NCBI GenBank assembly: GCA_934270345.1
Contig: CAKQPT010000010.1
Span: 10,596 to 74,595 of the forward strand
Direction: 5' to 3'
DNA length: 64,000 nucleotides
From: an uncultured Oribacterium sp.
Lineage (GTDB): Bacteria; Bacillota; Clostridia; Lachnospirales; Lachnospiraceae
Positions 15,308 through 24,058 of this stretch are shown here, in pieces. Both the position numbers and the translations under genes were made by a program. Within the stretch, counting starts at the first letter, position 1; the number at the start of each line of letters is the position of its first letter. Under the pieces are notes generated by a model, which searched no databases, had not been told where the DNA came from, and was given only the letters and a program-made list of their open reading frames with translations.

Positions 15308-17503
15308 ATGGCACTTGACAGTGGCAAGGAAACGCGCCGCCCGCACACGCAGGCAGAGGCAGAAGCCGAACAGCGCGCGCTCGAAGATCGAATCGTAAAT
15401 GATAAGCAGATGGCCGGTCGGCTCATGGATAAGGCCATGAACCCGCAGAGCGGTGACGCGGCGACAGCTCGTCGCAGCAACCCATATCTTTCAGAGATGG
15501 AAGCGGAGCGAAGAGCAGCCAGAGCTGCAGACGGTACAGCCCGCACCCCGCACTCGGCAGGCACCACGTCGGACGCGTACTCGACGACCGGATACACCGG
15601 CACCCGCCCGTCCGACACCCCGGGCACTCGCCCGACGACCGGCACCACCGGTGCACGACCGGCATCCAGATCTGACGCCCGTCCGCGTCGCACGACGCCA
15701 GTGAAGCCGCAGGAGGCCCAGCCGGGCGTCCGCCAGCTGAACAGCATCGGCGAGGGACAGTTCGACGCCGACTACGAGCGCCGCATGCGCGACAAAAAGA
15801 AGAAGGCCCGCCGCACCCGCATCATCACCATGGTGATCGTCGAGCTCCTGACCCTCGTCTGCATCTTCGGCTTCGGCTTCGTCTACCGCTACATGCACAT
15901 GACCGCCGACGTCGCCTTCGACGTTAGCAAGGTACGAAACGACAACATCGACATCTCCCAGAAGCAGAAGATGTCCGGCTACTGGACCGTCGCCGTCTTC
16001 GGCGTCGACTCCCGTAACGGCGACGTCGGCAAGGGCGCGAACGCCGACGTACAGATCATCGCAAACGTCAACATGGGCACCGGCGATATCACCCTGACCT
16101 CCGTCTACCGCGACACCTACCTGAACCTCGGAAAGGGTGACCGCTACTCGAAGAGCAACGCCGCCTACGCCGAGGGCGGACCGGAGCAGGCCGTCGCGAT
16201 GCTGAATAAAAACCTCGACCTCGACATCGAGAATTACGTCACCTTCAACTGGAAGGCCGTGGCGGACGTCATCGACCTCCTCGGCGGCGTGGAGATCGAC
16301 GTCTCGAAGGCGGCTTTCTACTATATGAATGCCTACATTCACGAAACCTGCCTGAAGTCCGGCATCAGCGCACAGAACCCGGCCGCCATGTACATAAAGA
16401 AGGCCGGCCCGCAGCACCTGAACGGCGTCCAGGCCGTGGCCTACGCCCGCCTCCGCTACATGGACAGCGATTTCGAGCGTACGAAGCGCCAGCGCGAAGT
16501 GATCTCGCAGTGCCTCGACCTCGCGAAGAAGACCGACCTCGCGACCCTCACGAAGATCATCGACACCGTGCTCCCGCAGGTGGCCTTCAACATCGACACT
16601 GCAGACATCATCGAGCTCGCAAAGGGCATCTCACGCTACAATATCCGCGAGTCCGTCGGCTTCCCGAAGGACCTGAAGGATCAGATGATGGGCAAGAAGG
16701 GCGCATGCGTCATCCCGGCGACACTGGAGTCCAATGTCGTCTGGCTCCACCGCATCCTCTTCGCGGATGAGAACTACACCGTATCGGATGCGGTGAAGCG
16801 CTACTCCCAGAAGATCTCGGACGACTCCGGCTACTATGCGAGCCATAAGGAGACGGAGGAGTCGGATAAGAAGTTCACGAAGTCCGACGAGGACGAAATC
16901 GAGAAGACGAAGGCCGAGACCGACGAGAACGGTGAGACCATCAAGAAGCCGAAGACCGACGAAACGAAGGAATCCGAAACCGACGCCGACGGCAATGTCA
17001 TCAAGGTCCCGAAGACCGACAAGAACGGCTACCTCATAAAGGGCGTCGACAAGAACGGCAAGTACATCTACGAGACGGATGCCGACGGCAATAAGATCAA
17101 GGCCGACACGGAAACGACGAAGTCCGACGAGACGAAGGAAACGAAGGAAGGCGAAACCGAAGAATCCGAGACCGACGAGGGCGAGATCATCGAAGGCCCG
17201 ACGAAGGAAACCAAGGAAAACCAGAAGGAAACAAAGGAAAACTCGAAGGACGAGACGAAGGAGTCGAAGAAGGACAACAGCTCGGAGACCAAGGAAAGCC
17301 AGAAGGAAACCATCGAAGAACCGGGCAAGACCCCGGAGAACAGCTACGACGGCCCGGGCGGCTCCAGCTCGAATCATAACAGCAGCACCGCCGGCCCAGG
17401 CTCCAGCTCAAACAACAGCAGCGAAGGACCAGGCAGCAGCCACACCAGCGAAGTCATCCCTGGCGGTCCAGGCGGTGACCTACTCGAAGGCCCTGGCGCA
17501 TAA
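15308..17503 (+). CDS. LCP-family (LytR-CpsA-Psr) glycopolymer-wall ligase with long disordered ends
   Basis: ATG 15308 is preferred over the TTG at 15269 because GAGGA lies 7 bases upstream. The protein has 731 residues. A cytoplasmic N-terminal region of about 165 residues, half of it Thr/Ser/Ala/Arg-rich, precedes one membrane segment (about 170-195). The LCP domain follows: VAVFGVDSR near 225, SVYRDTYLNLG, and YARLRYMDSDFERTKRQ near 380. The family attaches lipid-linked glycopolymers to peptidoglycan. After about residue 500 comes a 230-residue tail of Thr-Lys-Glu runs, DADGN/DKNG units and Ser/Asn/Gly-Pro stretches, outside the membrane and probably wall-spanning. The gene lies between an initiating transferase and a Wzy/ligase gene. 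Confidence 0.88.
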   Translation: MALDSGKETRRPHTQAEAEAEQRALEDRIVNDKQMAGRLMDKAMNPQSGDAATARRSNPYLSEMEAERRAARAADGTARTPHSAGTTSDAYSTTGYTGTRPSDTPGTRPTTGTTGARPASRSDARPRRTTPVKPQEAQPGVRQLNSIGEGQFDADYERRMRDKKKKARRTRIITMVIVELLTLVCIFGFGFVYRYMHMTADVAFDVSKVRNDNIDISQKQKMSGYWTVAVFGVDSRNGDVGKGANADVQIIANVNMGTGDITLTSVYRDTYLNLGKGDRYSKSNAAYAEGGPEQAVAMLNKNLDLDIENYVTFNWKAVADVIDLLGGVEIDVSKAAFYYMNAYIHETCLKSGISAQNPAAMYIKKAGPQHLNGVQAVAYARLRYMDSDFERTKRQREVISQCLDLAKKTDLATLTKIIDTVLPQVAFNIDTADIIELAKGISRYNIRESVGFPKDLKDQMMGKKGACVIPATLESNVVWLHRILFADENYTVSDAVKRYSQKISDDSGYYASHKETEESDKKFTKSDEDEIEKTKAETDENGETIKKPKTDETKESETDADGNVIKVPKTDKNGYLIKGVDKNGKYIYETDADGNKIKADTETTKSDETKETKEGETEESETDEGEIIEGPTKETKENQKETKENSKDETKESKKDNSSETKESQKETIEEPGKTPENSYDGPGGSSSNHNSSTAGPGSSSNNSSEGPGSSHTSEVIPGGPGGDLLEGPGA

Positions 17504-17507
17504 TCTG

Positions 17508-17545
17508 AAATCCGGCTGTACGCAGAAGCGAACAGCCGGATTATG
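17508..17545 (+). terminator. Stem-loop after LCP gene
   Basis: AATCCGGCTGT pairs with ACAGCCGGATT around a 12-base loop. The T run is weak (ATGTCATATT), so it may only attenuate read-through into the next gene 30 bases on. Confidence 0.55.
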
Positions 17546-17573
17546 TCATATTAAGAAATAAAGGAGCTTCTCC

Positions 17574-19295
17574 ATGAGTAAGCAAAAGAAAACCGGAAAC
17601 ACAGCAAAAGCCGTACAGGAAGTAAAGACGGCAGCAGGAGAAAAGAGCTCAATCGGACTGCAGAATGCAGTCGGCCCAGAAAGCGACCGTATTAATCAAC
17701 GCTTTGGTCGCATCGCCAGCACCCTGATGACGATCTACGTGCTTTTCTATCTTTGCATCTTCCCACTCGCGACCCACGACAAGTACTTCGATATCTTACA
17801 GTTCCGCTTCCAGCTCTACTGGATTCCGACCCTCATCTACGGCATCCTCTTCCTCGTACTGGGTATCCTCTATCTGATTGCAGATAAACGAGAGAACGGT
17901 GGAGCTCTCACAGCGAAGCTGAGAGAAAATCTGAAGTGGAACATCCTGAAGACGAAGCTCACGAAGACCGACATCTGCTTCATCGCACTGATCTTCATCA
18001 TGGCCCTGTCCGTGCTCTTCGCGGACTACCAGTACGAAGCCCTCTGGGGCAGCCGCGGCCGCTTCAACGGCCTCGTCCTCTGGCTCATGTTTTTCATCGC
18101 GTATTGGTTCGTCACCCGTTTCTATCACTTCCGAAAGTGGCACCTATATGCCTATCTCATCGCCGCGTGTCTCCCGGAAATCTGGGGAATGACGGACTTC
18201 TTCCTTTTAGATTTATTTGGATTTCACAAGAACACCAGTCCGGAGTATATTTATACCTTCGTTTCCAGCGTGGGCAATATTAATACCTATACAAATATGG
18301 TGGCGCTGCACTTGGGTGCATCTGTGGTACTCTTTGTACTTTCGGACACGAAACATGAGCTGCTATTGACGTGTACTACACTGGTGATTTCCTCACTCGC
18401 CATCGTGATGGGCATCAGTGATAACGGGCTTCTTGCGGCAGCTGCGGTTTTTGCATTCCTTCCTTTTGTGGGGTGGAATGCACGGAAGAACATAGCTCGA
18501 TTCTTTATTGCGCTGAGTATCTTTATGACAAGTGTGATCATTACAGCACAGCTGACCATTGGACGGGAAACGATGGCCGATTGTGATGGAGGCAGTGTTT
18601 TTGTGACACTTGGCAAAACAAACGCCTTCCTTTTTCTTACGATCGTACTTTGGATGTTTGCAATTGTTTTGTCGCTTCGTTTTCGTAAGGAAGTCATGCA
18701 GGCAGTGGAGGAAAAGACTACTCGAATTGCGCGCCGCATCTGGCTGGGGCTTTTCCTTGCGGGTAGTTTGACAGTAGTGGCAGTTTTTGTAGACGCCAAT
18801 ACAGGGAAGCATCCGGAAATCTGGAATGCGTATCGTAATGTGCTGATCTTTGGCGATGGCTGGGGAACCGGTCGTGGCTTCAACTGGCGCCTGGCCTGGG
18901 AATTCTTTACAAAGGATGCCAGTCTCTTACAGAAAATCATCGGCTATGGACCGGATACCTACTACATTATTACCATGGATCGCTATAAACATGCGATGAG
19001 AGACGCAGGCTATGGCATATTTGATTCGGCACATAACGAATATATAGAGTATCTGACCACCATCGGAATACTGGGTACGCTTGCATACCTTGGGGTGCTG
19101 GCGACGAGTCTTCGGCAGATGCTGAAAAAGTCAGACAATGCCTGTGCCATTGCCTGCGGCTTCGCAGTGCTTGCTTATGCGGTGCAGTCGGTGGTCAATA
19201 TCGCGATTCCGCTCACGACACCGATTTTTATGCTCCTTCTTTATGTGGGAATCAATAGCACCCAATCATCGAACTGTGAGAAAGGAACGTTATGA
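17574..19295 (+). CDS. O-antigen ligase/polymerase-like (Wzy/WaaL) membrane protein
   Basis: This 573-residue protein has a polar N-terminus of about 45 residues, then roughly a dozen hydrophobic segments. The large loop between late segments holds WGTGRGFNWRLAWEFF, GYGPDTYYII and DSAHNEYIEYL, typical of the Wzy_C/O-antigen ligase family, where conserved Arg and His residues act. It would polymerise or ligate glycan on the outer membrane face. The ribosome binding site is AAGGAG. Codon use changes inside the gene near 18190, from CTC/ATC-rich to mixed and AT-richer, hinting at a mosaic join. It overlaps the next gene by ATGA. Confidence 0.82.
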   Translation: MSKQKKTGNTAKAVQEVKTAAGEKSSIGLQNAVGPESDRINQRFGRIASTLMTIYVLFYLCIFPLATHDKYFDILQFRFQLYWIPTLIYGILFLVLGILYLIADKRENGGALTAKLRENLKWNILKTKLTKTDICFIALIFIMALSVLFADYQYEALWGSRGRFNGLVLWLMFFIAYWFVTRFYHFRKWHLYAYLIAACLPEIWGMTDFFLLDLFGFHKNTSPEYIYTFVSSVGNINTYTNMVALHLGASVVLFVLSDTKHELLLTCTTLVISSLAIVMGISDNGLLAAAAVFAFLPFVGWNARKNIARFFIALSIFMTSVIITAQLTIGRETMADCDGGSVFVTLGKTNAFLFLTIVLWMFAIVLSLRFRKEVMQAVEEKTTRIARRIWLGLFLAGSLTVVAVFVDANTGKHPEIWNAYRNVLIFGDGWGTGRGFNWRLAWEFFTKDASLLQKIIGYGPDTYYIITMDRYKHAMRDAGYGIFDSAHNEYIEYLTTIGILGTLAYLGVLATSLRQMLKKSDNACAIACGFAVLAYAVQSVVNIAIPLTTPIFMLLLYVGINSTQSSNCEKGTL

Positions 19296-20398
19296 GATTT
19301 GAGTGGAATTTGATGAAAGGCTTGAAAAAGAAAATAGATAGCATTGCGCATGCATGGATGCTTGGCCTCCTGATGACACTGTCTATCTTCGATAGGATGC
19401 CTGCGCAGGCAGCGCCGATCATCGATACGACCATTGCACAGACGACCTCGATGCCAGGTGCACCGACCGTGCCGTCAACATCGTCACAGAATGTGACGAA
19501 TGCACAGATAGTACAGACACCAGGAATGTCGAGTGCGTACACATCGATTTCAACTGGAGCAAGTGGTGTCGGCGAGTTATGGATGCTGGGAAGTGCAACG
19601 GGCGCGCAGAACCTGAGCATCGTGATAAAGAGTCCGAATGGAAAGCTCATCGTCGTCGATGGTGGTTGGGAAGCAGACGCAGAAAAACTATCATCACTCA
19701 TTCTGCAGCAGGGCGGAAGGGTAGATGCATGGCTCATCACGCATCCACACGAGGATCATGTCGGCGCACTCTGCGCGATTCTGAATGATACCGTCAGGAA
19801 AATCAAAATCGATAAGATCTACTGCTCACTGGCGACGTCGGACTGGTATCGCCAGGTTTCCCCGACGGGAGCTGGCATCGCAGACCAGCTGTTGAATGCA
19901 TTTACGAAGCTACCGGTCGGCACGGTGACAAATAATATCGGACGTGGAACAGAGATCAACATCGATGATGTCAACATCCGCGTGCTGAATAACCGTGGCG
20001 TGTATACCTATAACGGTGTCAACAACAGCAGTCTGGTCTATAAGATCCGTGTAAGCGGACAGTCCATCCTGATTCTTGGAGACCTCGCGTATGATGGCGG
20101 AAAAGACCTGATCAAGACCTGCTCTGCGGCAGAACTGAAATCAGATATCGTACAGATGGCCCACCACGGTCAGCAGGGCGTAGACCAGGATGCCTATGCA
20201 CTGATTGCACCGACCACCTGCCTCTGGCCATCACCCGCCTGGCTCTGGGATAACGATAACGGTGGTGGGGTCGGCAGCGGCCCGTGGGGTACCCTGAAGA
20301 CCAGGGCTTGGATGAACGCCCTCGGCGTAAAGGATAACCGTTCCCTGAAGGATGGCGATGTCCATATGTACCTCGGCATGCCATCACCGAATATGTAA
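19292..20398 (+). CDS. Exported metallo-beta-lactamase-fold hydrolase (ComEC C-terminal-like)
   Basis: This 368-residue protein has an N-terminal hydrophobic stretch at about 18-35 ending in AQA, consistent with a signal peptide or anchor. A Thr/Ser/Ala-rich linker runs to about residue 90. The MBL domain has VVDGGW, HPHEDH near 150 (HxHxDH), LGDLAYDGG and MAHHGQQG, as in ComEC/Rec2-type domains. Substrate unknown; extracellular phosphodiester or other hydrolysis is possible. It is translationally coupled (ATGA) to the Wzy-like gene, suggesting a role on the same glycan or envelope. Confidence 0.78.
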   Translation: MRFEWNLMKGLKKKIDSIAHAWMLGLLMTLSIFDRMPAQAAPIIDTTIAQTTSMPGAPTVPSTSSQNVTNAQIVQTPGMSSAYTSISTGASGVGELWMLGSATGAQNLSIVIKSPNGKLIVVDGGWEADAEKLSSLILQQGGRVDAWLITHPHEDHVGALCAILNDTVRKIKIDKIYCSLATSDWYRQVSPTGAGIADQLLNAFTKLPVGTVTNNIGRGTEINIDDVNIRVLNNRGVYTYNGVNNSSLVYKIRVSGQSILILGDLAYDGGKDLIKTCSAAELKSDIVQMAHHGQQGVDQDAYALIAPTTCLWPSPAWLWDNDNGGGVGSGPWGTLKTRAWMNALGVKDNRSLKDGDVHMYLGMPSPNM

Positions 20399-20405
20399 AA
20401 AGTGC

Positions 20406-20433
20406 TTGCATTCTTGTGAAAAGCATGTATAAT
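20406..20433 (+). promoter_or_regulatory. Distal promoter P1 of cell-wall repeat protein gene
   Basis: TTGCAT at 20406-20411 and TATAAT at 20428-20433 are spaced by 16 bases, giving a leader of about 260 nt that includes P2. Confidence 0.65.
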
Positions 20434-20617
20434 CGCAGACATAGGTTAATTATTAAGATTTGATTAAGAAGTACGAAAGATAGTCTTTAAGAAATTCGTA
20501 AGAATTAGTAATGACTCTGTTATATACTTTCTGGTTGAATCGCAGTAAGATAACCTCGTACATGATGAGAGAGTACGAAGCAAGTACTTCCTCCGCGGAA
20601 CCAAGTAAGAAAAGGAC

Positions 20618-20646
20618 TTGCAAGGTCACACGCTTAGAGGTATAAT
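20618..20646 (+). promoter_or_regulatory. Proximal promoter P2 of cell-wall repeat protein gene
   Basis: TTGCAA at 20618-20623 and TATAAT at 20641-20646 have 17-base spacing, a near-consensus strong promoter. The AAAGGAGAG ribosome binding site follows before the ATG at 20702. Confidence 0.75.
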
Positions 20647-20701
20647 CTCACCGTAACTGAGCCTAGAGGCTCGAAAAGAAAAAAAGGAGAGTGCATTTAT
20701 T

Positions 20702-22228
20702 ATGAAGAAGCAGACAAAGGTAATGGCAACACTTTCTACTGCAGCACTTCTTGCTCTTGGTTTTTCAGCCGTTTCCATGGCAGCTGGTTGGGATAACTCA
20801 ACAGGCGCTTGGAGATATCTGAACAACGATGGCACAGAGGTTGTTGACGAGTGGAAGTCCGCAAACGGAAATTGGTTCTATCTTGACAGCGACGGAGTTA
20901 TGGCTACCGATAAGCTGATCGAGGATGAGTCTGGTTCCAAGACGAAGTACTATTATGTTGACCAGTACGGCGCTATGGTAAAGAATACCTGGAAGGCTGT
21001 AGCTATGGACGACGATGATAATACTGATCTCGACGCTGAGTACTGGTGGTACTACTTCGGTAACGATGGTAAGGCTTATACCACTGAGTCCGACAAGAAG
21101 CTTACAAAGAATAAGGTTAAGACCATCAACGGCCTTAAGTATGCCTTCGATTCTGAGGGCCACATGCTTTATGGCTGGGTTAATACTGATTCCCACACTC
21201 AGGATGACGACGATGCGCAGGCTTGGATGCACGCTGATTACTATTTCAACGGCTGGAACGATGGCCATGCTCAGACTGGTTGGGCTCAGCTTAACGTAGA
21301 GAAGGAAGATGGCGATACCGAGAATTACTGGTTCTACTTTGATGGTAACGGTATCAAGCAGTCCAGCAAGCGTAAGAAGATCAACGGCGTTTACTATGTA
21401 TTCGATGAGTACGGCCGCATGGTTGATGAGTGGGCTATTCAGCATGGTGATACATGGTCCGCACTTGATGAGATTGCTACTGGTACTACAGCCACAAATA
21501 TCGCATATCTCAATGGCGATGGTTCTCAGAGAAAGAACACTTGGGTTTGGGCTATTCCGGGTGAGAACTGGATCAACAAGGATTACGAGGACGATAGCTA
21601 CAGATGGTTCTACTTCGGTAAGAATGGCAAGCTGACTGTTGATCAGAAGAAGAAGATCAATGGTAAGTACTATGCATTCGATGAGTACGGCCGTATGCAG
21701 ACGGGCTTCGTAGCTGTTGGCGATGATAACAAGGGCGTAACCAAGATTGGTAGTGCAGATGACTTCACTGCTAAGGAGTGGATCGCTGCTAACAACGATG
21801 GCGCATTCTTCTTCTCATCTAATGAAGAGAAGGATGGCTCCATGAAGACTGGATATCAGAACATCGAGATGGATGATGATACCTATCAGTTCTATTTCCA
21901 GAAGAATGGTGAGGCTAAGACTCAGTACGATAGCAAGATTAAGAAGTTCACTGTTGCTGGTCTTGTTCTGAAGCCAGCAACTGATGATGACAACAACTAC
22001 GGTGCAGTAGCTGCTGATGGCCTGAGCATCACAACCACTTATAAGGATATGACAGTAGGCATGTATCTTGTTAATAAGCAGGGTACTCTTGTAAAGAACA
22101 AGACTGTCAAGGATGAGAACGACCAGTACTGGCTGACTGATGAGGATGGTAAGATCCTTAACAAGGCAGCAAGCAAGGATGCTTATGATGATATGAAGGA
22201 TGATAAGACTTGGTACATTGCTGACTAA
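20702..22228 (+). CDS. Secreted cell-wall-binding-repeat protein without catalytic domain
   Basis: This 508-residue protein starts with a clear signal peptide (KKQTKVMATLSTAALLALG, cleavage after SMAA). The whole mature part consists of choline-binding-like aromatic/Gly repeats of the W.F....DG kind. A longer unit recurs as INGLKYAFDSEG (near 141), INGVYYVFDEYG (near 227) and INGKYYAFDEYG (near 319), 86-92 residues apart. Asp is very abundant. There is no amidase, muramidase or other enzyme domain. Two consensus promoters, a strong ribosome binding site and codon use unlike its neighbours (CTT, GCT, AAG) suggest high expression. It may bind the cell-wall glycan made by this locus; its role is otherwise unknown. 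Confidence 0.85.
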   Translation: MKKQTKVMATLSTAALLALGFSAVSMAAGWDNSTGAWRYLNNDGTEVVDEWKSANGNWFYLDSDGVMATDKLIEDESGSKTKYYYVDQYGAMVKNTWKAVAMDDDDNTDLDAEYWWYYFGNDGKAYTTESDKKLTKNKVKTINGLKYAFDSEGHMLYGWVNTDSHTQDDDDAQAWMHADYYFNGWNDGHAQTGWAQLNVEKEDGDTENYWFYFDGNGIKQSSKRKKINGVYYVFDEYGRMVDEWAIQHGDTWSALDEIATGTTATNIAYLNGDGSQRKNTWVWAIPGENWINKDYEDDSYRWFYFGKNGKLTVDQKKKINGKYYAFDEYGRMQTGFVAVGDDNKGVTKIGSADDFTAKEWIAANNDGAFFFSSNEEKDGSMKTGYQNIEMDDDTYQFYFQKNGEAKTQYDSKIKKFTVAGLVLKPATDDDNNYGAVAADGLSITTTYKDMTVGMYLVNKQGTLVKNKTVKDENDQYWLTDEDGKILNKAASKDAYDDMKDDKTWYIAD

Positions 22229-22255
22229 TTTCTGAACATCATTCATTGAGAAAAT

Positions 22256-22292
22256 AAAAAGGTTCCGGGGAGAAGTCCCCGGGGCCTTTTTT
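22256..22292 (+). terminator. Strong intrinsic terminator after cell-wall repeat protein gene
   Basis: AAAAAGGTTCCGGGG pairs with CCCCGGGGCCTTTTTT around a short AGAAGT loop, with a T run on both strands. Confidence 0.93.
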
Positions 22293-22360
22293 AAAACAGG
22301 CTTTTATATGATGAGGATCATCAAACTGCCCATCAAACTTGTTGGGGGGTGTCGATCTTT

Positions 22361-22393
22361 TTGTGGGGCGGACTTGAGGGTCGGCCCTTTTTT
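22361..22393 (+). terminator. Second terminator-like hairpin
   Basis: An imperfect GGGCGGAC...GGTCGGCCC stem is followed by seven T residues. It would back up the stronger terminator 70 bp upstream. Confidence 0.5.
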
Positions 22394-22562
22394 TAGAACT
22401 CTCTGAACTTTTCATGAACATATCGTGAACCTGCTAGGATTTTTCCTGAAAGAATGGTATGATAGGCGACGTTGTATTTAACTAAGAACCTAAACAGTGA
22501 CGCAAGCGCATCGAAAGCATGCGAATGACCGCTGATTTCAGAAGACCATAGGAGAATGTGAT

Positions 22563-23144
22563 ATGAAATCGATGAAGAATTTGATGATCTTTGGTGTGAC
22601 AGCACTTGCTGCGCTTTCTGTAAGCGCATGCAAGCCGACGTATGAAGTGCCGGTGGATGATCCGATTATGACGACGGCCCCTGCAGATGCCCCTTATGAG
22701 ATGGACTTTGATCAGCTGAATGATGATGTGATCGACGGCTTCTCGAAGACCCATGTGGTCTTCCCGTTCGTGAAGTCTATGGAGATCGACGGCGATAATG
22801 ATACTAAAACTATTACGGCGACCATCGACATCCAGCCAAATGTTGACGATTACGCCGTGCAGGTTCTGCTTTCCGATGTGACGAAGAAAATTGATAATAA
22901 TGCCTATATTCAGGATTTTCGTATCAAGCAGGCAGATGATACGCAGTTTGGCTCTGTTTATGATATCTATAGTTACACCTATAAGGTGACTTGTGATGGA
23001 GAAACATTATACGACGAAACTATTCAGCAGGGATCGGAGATTCCGCTGGATCCGAGCGTGGATGGAAACAAAATTATGGAATCTATAGCTGAAGTTCAGG
23101 ATTCGGATGATTCTTTGGATACGAGTGAAACGTCATCGAACTAA
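22563..23144 (+). CDS. Small lipoprotein of unknown function
   Basis: This 193-residue protein has a lipoprotein signal (hydrophobic core MIFGVTALAALSVSAC with the lipobox Cys near residue 21). The mature part is acidic and shows no domain I recognise. Residues about 60-140 have alternating hydrophobic strands (TKTITATIDIQPNV, SYTYKVTCDGE). The ribosome binding site is AGGAGA. It lies after a double terminator and before a run of glycosyltransferases, so it is probably a separate transcript. Confidence 0.7.
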   Translation: MKSMKNLMIFGVTALAALSVSACKPTYEVPVDDPIMTTAPADAPYEMDFDQLNDDVIDGFSKTHVVFPFVKSMEIDGDNDTKTITATIDIQPNVDDYAVQVLLSDVTKKIDNNAYIQDFRIKQADDTQFGSVYDIYSYTYKVTCDGETLYDETIQQGSEIPLDPSVDGNKIMESIAEVQDSDDSLDTSETSSN

Positions 23145-23177
23145 CTGGAAGGCTATTCATAAAACAAGTCTTGTGGT

Positions 23178-23211
23178 AAAATCTCTCTTAGTATTTACTA
23201 AGAGGGATTTT
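23178..23211 (+). promoter_or_regulatory. Hairpin that hides the ribosome binding site of the next gene
   Basis: AAATCTCTCTTAGTA pairs with TACTAAGAGGGATTT around a 2-4-base loop and runs into TTTTT just 2 bases before ATG 23213. The only Shine-Dalgarno-like sequence, AGAGGG, is in the 3' arm. It may act as a terminator, a translational switch, or both. Confidence 0.6.
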
Positions 23212-23212
23212 T

Positions 23213-24058
23213 ATGAATTTAGAAGTATTGATTTCCTGTATGAATCAGCAGGATATGAAAATTGCTGAACAGACAGGAATTCAGACGGACGCGCTGATTG
23301 TAAATCAGTGCCCGCAGGCCGAGTGTTCGGATGATGCTTCGTTAGACCGCAACGCGATTGAAGTGCAAAACGGTTCGCGTGGTACAATCCGTATGATAAG
23401 AACAAACACGCGAGGACTGTCAAAAAGTCGTAATTTGGCTATCCAGCATACTGTCGGAGATGTATGTCTTCTCTGCGATGATGATGAACAGCTGGATTCA
23501 TCCTATGAGGATACCATCTTGAATGCATATGCTGAACTTCCGGATGCGGACATCATCTGTTTTCGAATCTCGAATCAGACTAGTCGCTTAACGCAGAAAA
23601 CGCAGCGATTAACCAAATGGACGGCGATGCGCATCGCGTCCTGGCAGATTACATTTCGTAGAGAGTCCATTTTGAAGAGGGGGATTCAATTCGATGAAAA
23701 TATGGGCGCTGGAACCGGAAATGGTGGTGGCGAAGAAGTCAAGTTCCTGAGAGACTGTATAAAAGCAGGACTGAAAGCCTATTATGTTCCGAAAAGTATA
23801 GGTACAGTAGCGCAGACAGACTCTACCTGGTTTAGGGGATTCGATCGAGACTTCTTCTATAAGCGTGGGATTACGAACCGATATATGCTGGGACTTCCAG
23901 TATCCATTTTGTATGCGGCGTACTATACCATGGTGAAAAGAGATTTATATAAAGAGTATGTGACACCCTGGCAGTCGTTTAAGTATACCCTGGATGGAAT
24001 TATCTCGAATGACATAGCAAAGCAGAAAAAACGGAGAAATAGTTTTGGAAAATCGTAG
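23213..24058 (+). CDS. GT2 family glycosyltransferase (small)
   Basis: This 281-residue cytoplasmic protein has a GT-A-like N-terminus (MNLEVLISCMNQ), a TRGLSKSRNLAI motif near 65-75 typical of GT2 enzymes, and LLCDDDEQLD as the acidic metal-binding motif near 85-95. A CRIS/W-rich acceptor region follows. The substrate is unknown. The next gene (sugar transferase) overlaps it by 14 bases, so they form an operon. Translation probably depends on opening the hairpin just upstream. Confidence 0.75.
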   Translation: MNLEVLISCMNQQDMKIAEQTGIQTDALIVNQCPQAECSDDASLDRNAIEVQNGSRGTIRMIRTNTRGLSKSRNLAIQHTVGDVCLLCDDDEQLDSSYEDTILNAYAELPDADIICFRISNQTSRLTQKTQRLTKWTAMRIASWQITFRRESILKRGIQFDENMGAGTGNGGGEEVKFLRDCIKAGLKAYYVPKSIGTVAQTDSTWFRGFDRDFFYKRGITNRYMLGLPVSILYAAYYTMVKRDLYKEYVTPWQSFKYTLDGIISNDIAKQKKRRNSFGKS

